From Amblyornis subalaris (lineage: Eukaryota; Chordata; Aves; Passeriformes; Ptilonorhynchidae), in contig JACAXG010000012.1 of the NCBI GenBank assembly GCA_018881555.1, forward strand, positions 9,929,480-9,993,479: a stretch of 64,000 bases of DNA. Reading direction: 5' to 3'. This document shows positions 11,680 to 22,090 of this stretch, one piece after another; the first letter of the stretch is position 1; each line of letters begins with the position of its first letter. Both the position numbers and the translations under genes were made by a program. The notes beneath the pieces are model-generated. The model was given only the letters and a program-made list of their open reading frames with translations, searched no databases and had not been told where the DNA came from.

Positions 11680-12500
11680 CCTAATCGCGGGGCCGAGCAG
11701 AGCCCTCGCGCCAAAGGCAGCCCCTTGCTCGCGTCGCTGCACCGCGCTTGGTTAAAGCCATACGCAGGCTGGTTTAACCAGGCGCTGCTATGAGCAAATG
11801 GGCTCCCCGCCGGCCTCCAGCCCCTGGCTGCTGAGCTGCTGCCTGCCCCGGCTGTCCCCTCCCTGCCCTGGAGGGTTTGGGACGATGGGACCCCCGGCAC
11901 GGTGCTGGCTCGGGCAGTAATGCTAGGCACTTCTCCCTGGGGAGAGGGGGGGCAAAAGCTGTGAGAGTCTGGGGGATTCTTTTAAGCATTATCCTTGGGT
12001 TAAGGCACTGCTTGCTTTCCCTGCTCCTGGTGCAGCGCACGGAAGATGCATTGCCGTGTAGGTGTCCGCAGTGCTGCATCCTCACAGCATTCCCTGAAGT
12101 GCTTGTCCCCATCAGACCCATCTCCAGAGCTGCCGCATGAGCACCCCAGCCCCGCCTTGCTGCCGCATCCCCAGAGCCTTTGGTTGATCCTGTCTCGAGC
12201 ACGGGCACCGCAAAGCTGGCACAGAGGGAAGCGGGCACAGCTTGCAGCACTGCTCTGCCCCTGCCCGTCCACTGACTCCCCGACACCAGTCCCTGCCTCC
12301 ACCTTCCCACCCCATCCCTGCTGCCCAACCAGCACCAGGCACAAGGCTCAGTCTTCCTTGATCTCCCACTGACCCCAGGCCATGAGCATGACCCTTCTGT
12401 GTATCTCCATCCCATCTGGCCTGTGGCAGTCAGGACCACAAGGGTCTGCTCCCTGCCGAGGCTTGTCCCGCACCACACAGCGACGGGAGAAATGGGTCTC
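11680..12500. other. GC-rich patch, no gene recognised
   Basis: GC is clearly higher than in the flanks, with CpG-rich sequence concentrated at about 11685-11760 and C-rich, CpG-poorer sequence to 12370. A minus-strand frame of 234 codons (11774-12478) and overlapping plus-strand frames exist, but long frames on both strands at once are what GC-rich DNA gives by chance. The peptide shows no domain I recognise. Confidence 0.45.
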
Positions 12501-13170
12501 TGATCCTACCCAAGAAGCCTCAAGGTAAATAACAATGATGAAATAATTATGTTGGAGGCAACAGGGCTTACCCATTTAATTATATATAAAATTAGACGTT
12601 AGACCTGGTATAGATGCCTGTGTTTTGTAATAAGGACAGAAACTAATCAGTTTAAAGATGAGCACAGTCCTTAAAAGCATGGTTAGATCCCATTTACTCC
12701 GTTGAACAGAACGGGTGGATGGTTCATGTTGTAAAATGGTTTTATAAAATGTAGTGAACTGTACAATGACGTGTTTTATTTGCCTCCTGTGGTTTAGATT
12801 CATATTTTGCCTTAGAATAAGTTAAACAAAATTAAGACTATGATTATGCTAAAAGGATGCAGCCAGTAAAGACAGAAATTGTTGAACTCCTCAAAGTCAT
12901 AAAGAATTGTCAGCTGTGCAATTAGTAAAGACTGAACATATACAACGAAGTCNATTAAGTCATAAATGAATGAGAAAAACGTAGTGCCTGGCAATTTAAT
13001 GTGTGTATTTGTCTAAATTATTTTAAATTAATTGTTATTGGCTACAATCATTAGAAAATATAAGATTTACGTAGGGTACAGTATAAACCCTTCTATAAAG
13101 TGCATCTAGCTATATAGCCAAACTATTTTAAAAATTATTTAGGGTACTAAAAAGGAAGAAGTAAAAAGAG
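12501..13170. other. AT-rich, repeat-poor stretch; candidate conserved non-coding sequence
   Basis: No gene is seen. It is rich in ATTA/TAAT cores (for example around 12990-13060) and free of interspersed repeats. The texture resembles the block at 10141-11280, but there is no stronger evidence. Confidence 0.3.
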
Positions 13171-14114
13171 TCGATGAGCAGAGTGCTCAGAACAGCTCTG
13201 AGCTCCTCACAGCCTATCTTTTGCGGTGCTGCCCCAGGCTTGAGCATCTTGAAGCCCTTCCACTGCTGTCAGGGAGCACAGATCAGCCACCTCCAGCATC
13301 AGGAGAGCTCACACATGTCCCGTTTTTGGGCACCTCTGGACAGCTTTCCCCCCAGACCCGGCCTGCCCACACAGCTGCTCGCAGCCCTCGCAGCAGAAGA
13401 GCATGCCATGAGCCCACACTCCACCAGCAGAAGGCAATGACATTTCTCCTCTGCATGGTCATGAGAAGATTATTATTGGAAAAAAAACACACCCCACTGG
13501 AGGAGCCCTGTCTGGCAGCAGCTCCTGGCACCAAAGAGCCCGCGGATGCCACTGCCGGTTGTCAGGCTCTGCGCTGTCTTCCTGGGGTGGTTTGAGGGTG
13601 CTACAACTAGACAAGGATGGGAACCGAATGAGGCAAGGGGTATTGTCCAAAAGTGAGCATTTCAGAAAAGCAAATATGTTTTTTTCTGATGTTTTGTGTA
13701 AATTAAAACTTTCTATTTCCTGTTCTGAAATGTGATTTGGAGATCACTTGTAGCCACATTTCATTTTCTTTTCCGAATAAAGATGACTAAAACCATAAGA
13801 TAGATATCAGAAGGTATAAAACCTTTTTCCCAGGTTTCCATTTTTCTAACATGACAAAAAGAAAACTTGTATTTTAGGGTACTTTCTTTCAAAGTCTCAG
13901 GTGAAAAAGCAGTAATTTGCCCAGTTCCACTTAAGCCAATCCCAGTCAAGATAAGTGTGCCTCAGGCTGATGACAGAGGCAACTGGAAAATGAGTGAGGA
14001 GAGAAATTGTCACCAGGGAAAGGAAACAGTACACAAATTCCCTCTATATGCTCTGCATCTGGAGACAAGGATGCATGTCTCCAAGGAAGGAGACATGTTC
14101 CTCCAGGACTCTAA
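13171..14114. other. Non-coding stretch, nothing recognised
   Basis: Moderately GC-rich at 13170-13640, then AT-rich. Overlapping frames of up to 124 codons near 13220-13600 show no known domain. Confidence 0.5.
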
Positions 14115-14218
14115 TCTTGATCACTAATATTATTATTAAATATTTACATACCACCCTAAGTTTGCATGACACTTTACAGAGATAAAAGATTCTCTCTTTG
14201 CACTGAAGATCTTAGAGC
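14115..14218 (+). repeat. Degenerate ancient interspersed repeat (relic), family uncertain
   Basis: TTATTATTAAATATTT is followed by GACACTTTACAGA, then by TGAAGATCTTAGAGCCTA and CAGACAG. The order and spacing recall an old amniote repeat whose consensus runs ATTATTATT ... GCGCTGTACAAACAC ... AAGAGCTTACAATCTAA ... AGACA. Divergence is high, so the assignment rests on pattern memory; a profile search against amniote repeat models would settle it. Confidence 0.4.
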
Positions 14219-15487
14219 CTACGTCAGACAGAGAAAGCAAAATTAGCAGAAAGAAGACATGANGAAGATTAAGAAAAGGATCTCATGTTGGTGACCCAAA
14301 AGCATCTTTAGATTGTAACAGCACGTGGAACTAGGGCTGATGAAAGCTCATGGCTTTGGGGCCCATTTTGCTTTTAGTAGCCATCCAACCAGCTTTCAAA
14401 CTCACAGTGGTCATGTGGACCTATTTCCTCACAGTTTTGACCCAAAGAAAATGATGGCATCCTGTAACCACTATAAAAATAATTTTTTCATCTGATTTGT
14501 CTGAGGAAAAGAGAAGTTGGGCTGCAAGAGTTCAGCACTTCTGGGCTTCACAAGTGGGAGAAAGGCCTCTACAGTACACCACTGAGCTGAAAATAGAGGT
14601 AAGAGTTGCTTGGTCCTTCAGCTTGGGTTTCCTCCATTTTGATTAATTCCCTCACTTCATTTTCATTTCTGACAGTGCAACTAGAGAGCCACGATGAATC
14701 AGCCTTCCCTGTCAGACACCCTGGGCTGGGGTTGCTCTGGCCTTTAGCTGGGGCTAAAGAAGCAGCAGTAGAAAATCAAAGCAGCAAAGGTGGAGAAACG
14801 GAGATACTCAGCACAACCCTACCTGCTCAGGGCATGGGGTGGGCACCTACCTGGCAAAGTACAGGGAATACACCTCTGCAGGAATGATGCTAAAAGCCCT
14901 TCTTGAGGAGGATAACACCCTTTCTATAAAGTCTGTGAAATAATTTTACGTATTTTAATGTAGATGTTGCTACCTTGGGTAGCCAAGCCAAGCCCAACAT
15001 TAAGCTGCAGTAGGACTATGCCCCTCTCCTGGCCTCCAGACATGGAGGGCAGCTGGCAGCCCCAGCAGGAGCCAAGCCCACTCCACAGCTCTCCCTCTGC
15101 AGAGACCCAAAACTCCCCAGGATGGAGAGACTGTGGAAGCGACAGCAGCAAGGACAAGGCCACCAGGCTTGAGAACAGGGGTCCAGCTCAGGGGGCAAAG
15201 ACCCCTTCTGGGTCCTCACCGCCCATCTATTATTTTCATTCACAAATTTAGTGATCAAGAAAAAGACTTTTTCTGCCTTTTAAAATTTTAAAACTAACCT
15301 TATCACAATCAATGGCAATGAGAGATTTCCCCAGGTTTCCTGNAAGATGCGCATTTGTTGATGGACCCAAGGCATCATGCAGAGAGAAGCAGCAGCACGC
15401 ATCAAATCCCCTGAGACAACAATGGGCAGGACACGCAGGGCAGAGGAAGTGCAGTCTAAGACATACAGCAATACAGATATGCAGGAA
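14219..15487. other. Non-coding stretch, nothing recognised
   Basis: Mixed composition with no gene or recognised repeat. Overlapping frames of 60-98 codons show no domain. Confidence 0.5.
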
Positions 15488-15549
15488 CACGCATGCACAT
15501 GTACACACACACATATAAGCACATATATACACGCACATACACATATAAA
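15488..15549. repeat. Imperfect CA/TA microsatellite
   Basis: CACACACA, CATATA and CACGCACATAC blocks form an imperfect alternating purine-pyrimidine tract of about 60 bp. Confidence 0.8.
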
Positions 15550-15669
15550 TGCTCCCAGCAATTCAGTTAGATTAATTTGCTTTGGCTATTCCACAATTTT
15601 CCTGGTATAGTACTTAAAGAATCAGGTTAAGCCTTTGCATTAGATACGCAAACAATGCTCCTTTACCTC

Positions 15670-15755
15670 CACATGGGTGTTGTGAGACTTTAATTAATGT
15701 TTGTAAAGTGCTTTCAGATCCCCAGAAGAAAGGCACTATAGAAGTGTGTAGTCTG
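15670..15755 (+). repeat. Relic of an ancient LINE-type 3' end (L3/CR1-like), family uncertain
   Basis: TTAATGTTTGTAAAGTGCTT, then CAGATCCCCAGAAGAAAGGC, then ACTATAGAAGTGT closely follows a widespread old amniote repeat tail that I recall as TGTAAAGCGCTTTGAGATCC ... GAAAGGCGCTATATAAGTG. The pattern match is good over about 80 bp. The family name is uncertain from memory. Confidence 0.55.
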
Positions 15756-16249
15756 ATTATTTCACAGCATACAAAAGTAGAGGTGAAAAGAAGTAGTCTC
15801 CTCCTTATGCATAAAACTACTGATCTCAACTCCTGCATTTAAAAAAACCCAAGATGTTAAGAAAGAAAAGAATTCTGACCATGAACCTACTTCAGGGTTC
15901 CCCTTTGCCTTTTTCATCTGATTTCTGGTTGAGTGAAATAATAAGCTATTGTATTGCTGTAAACTCTTTGTAAGTAGATTTGACTAAGACAACAGAGTTC
16001 AGTGCCAGCAGCTACTCTGATCATTCTTTTAAATGGAAATTTACCGTCTGCTGCATCACATGGAAAAAATATAGAACTATTTTTCACAGCTTGTTCACTG
16101 AACAGATTATTGGAGGGAAGAAAAAATAAAAAGACTTCATTTTCTACAGATCCCAAATCTTAGCATAGAAAGTCTTGGCAATTTTCTTTTGAGAGGAGAC
16201 AGATTTCACTTTCACATTGATTTAACAATGAGAAGTGCGTCCAAAATGA
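15756..16249. other. Non-coding stretch, nothing recognised
   Basis: AT-rich, with no gene, RNA or repeat recognised between two ancient repeat relics. Confidence 0.5.
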
Positions 16250-16353
16250 GGGCCTGATTCTGAGCATTTAAGTGGTTAGCCGTAGCTGACTCCACAGCTT
16301 ATCTATGGGAGCAAAATTACTCACATCAATAAGCCGATGAAGGATCTGGTCCT
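16250..16353. repeat. Relic of an ancient short repeat with inverted ends (MITE-like), family uncertain
   Basis: The left end reads GGGCCTGATTC (16250-16260) and the right end GGATCTGGTCC (16342-16352). The reverse complement of the right end, GGACCAGATCC, matches the left in most positions, so the ends are a degenerate inverted repeat about 100 bp apart. The body contains ACTCCACAGCTT and TTACTCACATCAATAAG. This agrees with an old, widespread reptile/bird repeat beginning GGGCCTGATTCTG. Assignment is from memory of the pattern. Confidence 0.5.
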
Positions 16354-17071
16354 AATATAGAACCAGTTCTTGATGTCATAAAATCTTTTTTAACAGCATC
16401 TTGTGTTACATTTAATTTATTTCACATGGCCTCATAAAATAAGATAAAAGCTTGTAAGTCTAAAAGTCATATTAAAAGGATGGAAAAAAAACTTTCTACA
16501 ATGTATTTGTGTTTATTAAGTATTATCTTCATGCAACTTACAGAGTTTTAACTCCAGAATTTCCAAATCCTAATAGCAGTCAACAAGAACTGTGAATGAA
16601 TAATGTAATTTCTTCTTTTTGGAGAAGAAACTCCTTCCCAAAGCTCTCTCCAGGCAGGTTATCCCTTTCAGCTCAAAGCAGCAGGACAGGCTCTTACAAA
16701 GGTCCCTTCCCCCTCACTCTGGCGGCGCATGAACAGGCACTGTCCTTGCCCTGCCTGCTCCTTGGAAGTACAGCTGTATGGTCTAACTTCCAAACTTAGT
16801 CCAGGAAGCTCCAGGATGACAGGGACGAGAAACACTGGCTTGTGCCAAGTACGGTTCAATCTGACAGTGGTCTAAGGAGTGCACAAGCAACTCTCCAGTT
16901 CATCTGTTCTTTAACACACAGAAAGGCTCCAGACAGAAAAACATCCTTGGGGCCAAGAAAGCTTTACCTTTTTTTAATGGAGATGATGGAGTGCCTCCCC
17001 TCCACCACTGAAAATATGCTTTCTGCTTCAGTCCCAGGAGGGGAAGGAAAGGACTGCAGCCATGGTCCCCA
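16354..17071. other. Non-coding stretch, nothing recognised
   Basis: AT-rich to about 16620, then moderately GC-rich. Overlapping short frames on both strands show no domain. Confidence 0.5.
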
Positions 17072-17208
17072 GGAGAGCAGCTCAGCTGCTTGGAACATGG
17101 TGCTAATAATGCCAAGGTTGTGGGTTTGATCCCATAGAGGCTATTCACTTAAGAGCTGGACTTGCTAATCCTTGTGGGTCCCTTCCAACTCGGAATACTC
17201 TGTGATTT
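17072..17208 (+). mobile_element. tRNA-Ile-derived SINE with CR1 tail (TguSINE1-like)
   Basis: The head (17072-17142) is a decayed tRNA-Ile. It has an A-box-like GCTCAGCTG (17079-17087), the anticodon arm GGTGCTAATAATGCC with anticodon AAT, and the T-arm/B-box GGTTTGATCCC. The tail (17143-17208) is a CR1 3' end: ATTCACTTAAGAGCTGGACT, then GGGTCCCTTCCAACTCGGAA and TACTCTGTGATTT. RNA polymerase III promoter boxes would lie in the head, and the CR1 tail lets CR1 reverse transcriptase copy the RNA. This head-tail arrangement is what I know as TguSINE1 of passerine birds. The copy is near full length but diverged; I see no clear target-site duplication, so it is old and surely inactive. It is not a functional tRNA gene, because the acceptor arm does not pair. 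Confidence 0.88.
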
Positions 17209-20200
17209 AGGGAGACCTTACCTGAAGCCCAGGGGACATGGCCAGGAATTCCCAAGAGACATGCATGGTAGCCTTCGGTGTGGTGTAGCTTGGCTCCTAC
17301 AAATTTCTCACAGGAAAGAGGCTCCTTTTAAATTCTTGGAGGCACNATGTTCCTGGATGCTGGGAGGTAGGTAGGTGGACTCAGGGATGTAAGTTGGGGC
17401 AAATCCTGGTCTGTCTTTAGGGCTTCCAAGGGTGTGTGTGGATCTGGGTGGTTGCGTACGCCTCCAACGCTGGCAGTGGGACAACCAAATGCCAGATGGG
17501 GCACCTTTCTATTCACAGTATGGGTCCTTTACGTGTGCCAGTATATAATAGAATTTATTATAAAACTGCCTTCAGCATCTCAGAGCATGTCAGTGACCTT
17601 AGAGGGCTACTGGTATGACTACTTGTTTGCCAACAAGAAAAAAAATTGTTAAAATAAAAAAATCCCAATAATATGGTATATGAGCTAAGGGAAAGTTCCA
17701 TTAAAAAAAAAAAAAANCAACACAAAACAAACACATGCACACAAACCACTTGCCCTTTTTTCCAGCTCACATTTCCTTAGTTTATCAAAGGTAACCACTA
17801 CCATAAGAAAATGATGAGGTCTTAACCTGATGCTGCTGCTAGCAAAATGGTTTCACTACCAGAAGGCCATCACAGATGTCAGTGTTTTAGGAACCAGCAG
17901 CAGACCCACTGCCTTTCCCCCAGGAAGCACAAGCCAGAGGCAAACCCAGGGGCAATATGGTAAACAAACACTGTGCTTCCAACCTAAGCCCTGGAAAAGA
18001 AAAGTTACTTTGGATGAACTAAAAGAATTCCTGAGGACAACTTTAAGNAAAGATAAACTTTAACCACGATCTGACACGACACTCAATAAATAACTTCGAG
18101 ATACTTGCACATACCTCTTTGGTAGGCAGTGGTCTAACCCAGGCAGAGATGCTTTTAGAACATGGCTGTTCTCACCAGCCCTTGATATTTTTCTTGCAAT
18201 CCAGGCAACATCACATTGAAAAACCTACGCCACAGCTGTCAGGGCTTCTCTCCAGCAGATAATTAAATTCCATTGTGACAAGTGAGCTCAAGTTTAGTGA
18301 CACCATCCCTGCCAACCAAACAAGAATGAGAGCCATCAGCTGCACAGACGTTGATCACTTTGCTGAAAGAAGAGGTGCCTGCAGTACTTACCAGCATCCT
18401 CCCGGGGTAGGTGCTCAGCCCCCAGGAGATACCTGACAATAACAAGAGTACATCTCAAGGGATGATTGTGTACGGTTCAATGTGCTTATGCAAGAAGGCC
18501 TGGCAAAAGTGGAGCAAGTCAACAAGTTTGAAGGACGTTCAAGACATTTTCCAAACCAGAAAAACGCAGGGTTCATGTCGGGCAGTTGCATGGTAGGCTT
18601 TTGCTAAATGCAAAAGATGAAGCCATTGGTGTTTTTTCCTATGGATTGCCCTCTCAAGTTGCTCTTCTAGGTAAAGAGTTTCTTTTTTCCTCATTGTATG
18701 TACATCCCATATTTTTGCAAATATGTCCATTTTCCTTAGAACATAGCTTTTAAACTTAGCTTATCCATTAAAAATCAGACTGCACATTAGCTAGTACCTA
18801 ACTCCTTAATAACTACCTCTCCATAGCTACCTTGCTTCATTTGTAAATCTGGTATTTCTGGGCTAACTATTGAACTATCCAATTTTAAGTGCAGCTGGAG
18901 GAAAACCGCACTTTTTCCTCACAAGAGAAGAATAACACTTCTCTGCTAACATCCCAAAGAGACTCCCCCAGTTAATAAAGGGTGAGCAGGTCTCACATTT
19001 AAGAACCGCATTAGCCTTATCTGTTCACTTTCTTTGCTCATTGCTCAAGTGTTTTAAGCCAGCATTCCTGCTGCAGTAGCTCCACGGAGGCTAGTGGGAT
19101 ATCTCAGTTACAGAGGCATACATCTGCCTCGGACATGCTGTGCCAGCCAAAGAACAGCTCAGATCCCACACAGCCTCCAGGCTCTCCCCCAGTACACAGG
19201 AGGAGGTGTATCTGGCCTCCAGGGAAGCACTCCAGGAGCCTACTGCTAAGCCAACAGCCAGAAAATGCAGCGCATTTGGGCAGGAAATTAAACCTGACTC
19301 TCCCATAGCCTCAACAAAAGGCTCAGCCAGCCTGCTGCAGTCAGTCTCTCGGAAGCCTCTCCATCCCCTCTGAGAACTGAACACTAACACACACTTTCTG
19401 AATCAAACCCTGCTGCCCCAGTCCATGAGACATCATCACTGGCAGCAGCGCAGGGAGGCCTGAGGCTTGACAGCACCTAAATACTGGGTGTAGAGACTTA
19501 AAAACACAACTAAATTGGTTGGCCCCTTTCTAGATCTCATCTTAGGCTCCCAAAAGTTGAGTTTATNCATCACCCTATGTGCTTTGCTAGCAGCATTGGC
19601 TTCTCTGCTTGTCAACACGCTGATTTCTGAATTCTCAGTGCAAAGGAAGCCTTTCATGGTTTGGCATCCTCTTATATGTTTATGCTTCTCCAGATATATT
19701 CTCTAGCCAAGTCTTTAAGTTCTTACATTAGTCCCCAAGCCCAGACATCAATCTGNTGCTGATCAGGTCTCTTCGCATCATGCTGCTTTTATCTGGAATG
19801 CTGTTGCTGATGTATCCAGGAAAGCTGATGTTTTTAAGAATGTGGTTAATTTTTTTTTTTTTCCTTTTTGTTGAAAATGACACTTAAGCACAGCTATTTC
19901 TTTTGCTATAAGACCTCAGCAAGAAATTTGCTTTATAAATGCTATTATTCTGGGGAGGTCCTGATTTGCATCTTTGTCCTTGGATAGTGTAGATGCAGCA
20001 CAGGGGTCCACAAACCGAGATTGATTGATTTTTTTTTTTTCCCCTTTTATAGTCTACAATAAAAAGTTTCTTTAAAGGGTAAGAAAAGAGAGGCACATGC
20101 TTAATATTGAAGAATAGCCTGTTTGTGCTTGATACATTGGAGAAACAGTTCAAGAACACTTCATCCTCCTGCAACTATTTCCTCCACTTCTGCCAAGGTT

Positions 20201-21799
20201 AGGGAAACCTTGGGTTAGCTGCTGCCTGAATACCGCAGGCTGGTATCAGTCTGAACAAGTTCAACTGACTGCTTAGATTTTCATCTTTATTCTTCCTCCT
20301 GTTGTCTTCCCACTTTGGCAAATAAAAGTCACCTTCGACTTTGGGGGAGGCCTCAGCTGAAAGCACCCAACAAAGAGAATTCCCCGAGAGATGCTGCCTG
20401 GGCGGTCAAGGTCCTTTCATTGAGGCCCCCAACTCGGCTGTGTTGGTGATCAGCCAGCTGTCATGAAAATGAGACTGCAAATCAGCATGGTCTGGGTTCA
20501 GGCAGGTCAGAAAACACAAAAGCATAGAACTCATAAATGACTGAAATATTAGACACAAAAAAAAAGCAAGAAAAAATCCACCTCCCTCATACTCAAACTC
20601 CCATTTTTTCACACGAGCGAAGAAAACAAAAGTGGCAGAAAGGAAAAGTATCAGGCGAGTATAACAAACTTTACCTCATTTTCCATCTGACTTTAAATGA
20701 AAAACACTGCTGGCTTAAACAATCCTTGGATGCCGATTGGTTTTGCACACAGCTGCTCTGACGTACAAGCCAGAAGAAGAGCAGTGCTGGGATAAAGAAC
20801 AGACCGACTGACGGATCCCAGCTCCCAACAGCTGCGGGACAACCAGCCCAGCACGACTCCAAATGGAGGCTGCAGTCCTGTCGCTTACACGGGAACCAGA
20901 CCTTTCAATGTCCTTTTGCACTGCTCTAGGTCTAAGGGCTAGATCATTTTGTATGTCTTGCAGTGAGAGCCACACAGGTAAGCCTGACCTGTTGGAAAAT
21001 AAGACAAAAATACAGCAAATTCCCCCTCTAACAGTTGTCTTTTTTTGTAGTAAGAATCACGCTAGTCACTGCTTTCTCTCACAGGACCATGATCTGGTCC
21101 CAATTTTAAGAGCTTCAGTAATTTTGGTACAGGAAGCAGAGAACACAGGGATGGGGCAGAGCTCAAGCACTTCAGCGGATACAGAACAGCAACACTTTCT
21201 TCTGTGTGTGCTCCCTGAGGGAAACTGCTGAAGGCACATTACCGTGGCTACCTATCTTAACGGAGAATTCTTTCTTTCAGTTATTTTGTGGCAGAAGGGA
21301 CCCTGGNGCCAGCTTTCTTTTTCTCCTCTCTTACGTGAGGAGATGCCAGCAGTGGTTTCTGATGACCAGCCCACCTCTTCCTGTGGTGCCTGCATTCCCC
21401 AGTCCCTTCAAAATCTTCTGTGGACCTGGGACTGCTCTGTCTCTGCTCTCTGGGAGCAGGTCTGCTACAGATACCCCGGGGATAAGCTGCCAAAACCCCT
21501 ACCACAGCCCTAGAGGGCTGTCAGGGAAAGGGCCTTGCTGGGGGAAAGTTCAGAAGTGGCAAACAGTGGGAGAAGAACCAGAGAGAATGGGGGAAGAGCA
21601 CAGATTTATTGCGGATGAGGTTTCAGGAAGGACCAGGGTGCCCTTCATGACTGTCAAGTCTATTTTATTACACTCTTTTTTTTTTTCCTTTCTGAACAAT
21701 TGTGGTTAAAAATACCCTTATTGGCAGTAATGCAATTAATGGCAAGGAACTGGCAGCTCTCTGGGCAGCTGGCCAGGATGGTGAGGGGCACAAGGAGTG
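17209..21799. other. Non-coding stretch, nothing firm
   Basis: No gene or interspersed repeat is recognised across about 4.6 kb. Homopolymer runs occur at 17702-17716 (A), 19851-19861 (T), 20030-20040 (T) and 21668-21678 (T). Around 20330-20520 the sequence is repeat-free and balanced and could be conserved, but I have no alignment. A plus-strand frame of 167 codons at 21206-21709 contains an N and has no recognisable domain. Confidence 0.5.
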
Positions 21800-22090
21800 G
21801 TCCTCGCCCTGCGTGCTGCAGGGTGCACCCCATGCCCTGGGGTGGGGGGGCTTTGCCTGGACGCCGCCCTGGGGGGGCAGCGGCAGGGCCGAANCAGGGG
21901 CTGGCTGCCACAGCCACAGGCACCCCACACCCCATGCCGGGGCTCCCCAGCTGCAAGGAGCCGTGTGAGGTTCCTCACAACACCCCCCTGCCCCCAGCAC
22001 AGCCGGTGGGGACACGGGAGGAGCGCTCCCCCACACGCTCCCGCCCGGCAGCCCCAGCCCTGCCCGACGCACTCCCACCCCACGAGCCAA
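21800..22090. other. GC-rich block with G and C runs
   Basis: Strongly GC-rich, with runs of seven or more G (around 21845 and 21870) and C-rich sequence at 21983-22080. CpGs are mostly at the right end, so it is not a clean CpG island. Several frames of 88-154 codons overlap on both strands and cross an N; none looks like a known protein. It ends abruptly at about 22090, where AT-rich sequence begins. Confidence 0.5.

Noticed and set aside
11774..12478. 234-codon minus-strand frame
   Set aside because: It lies in a GC-rich patch with overlapping plus-strand frames, and the peptide has no recognisable domain or repeat. A chance frame is more likely.
17072..17142. Functional tRNA-Ile gene
   Set aside because: The acceptor arm does not pair, the D-arm has decayed, and the sequence runs straight into a CR1 tail, so it is a SINE head.
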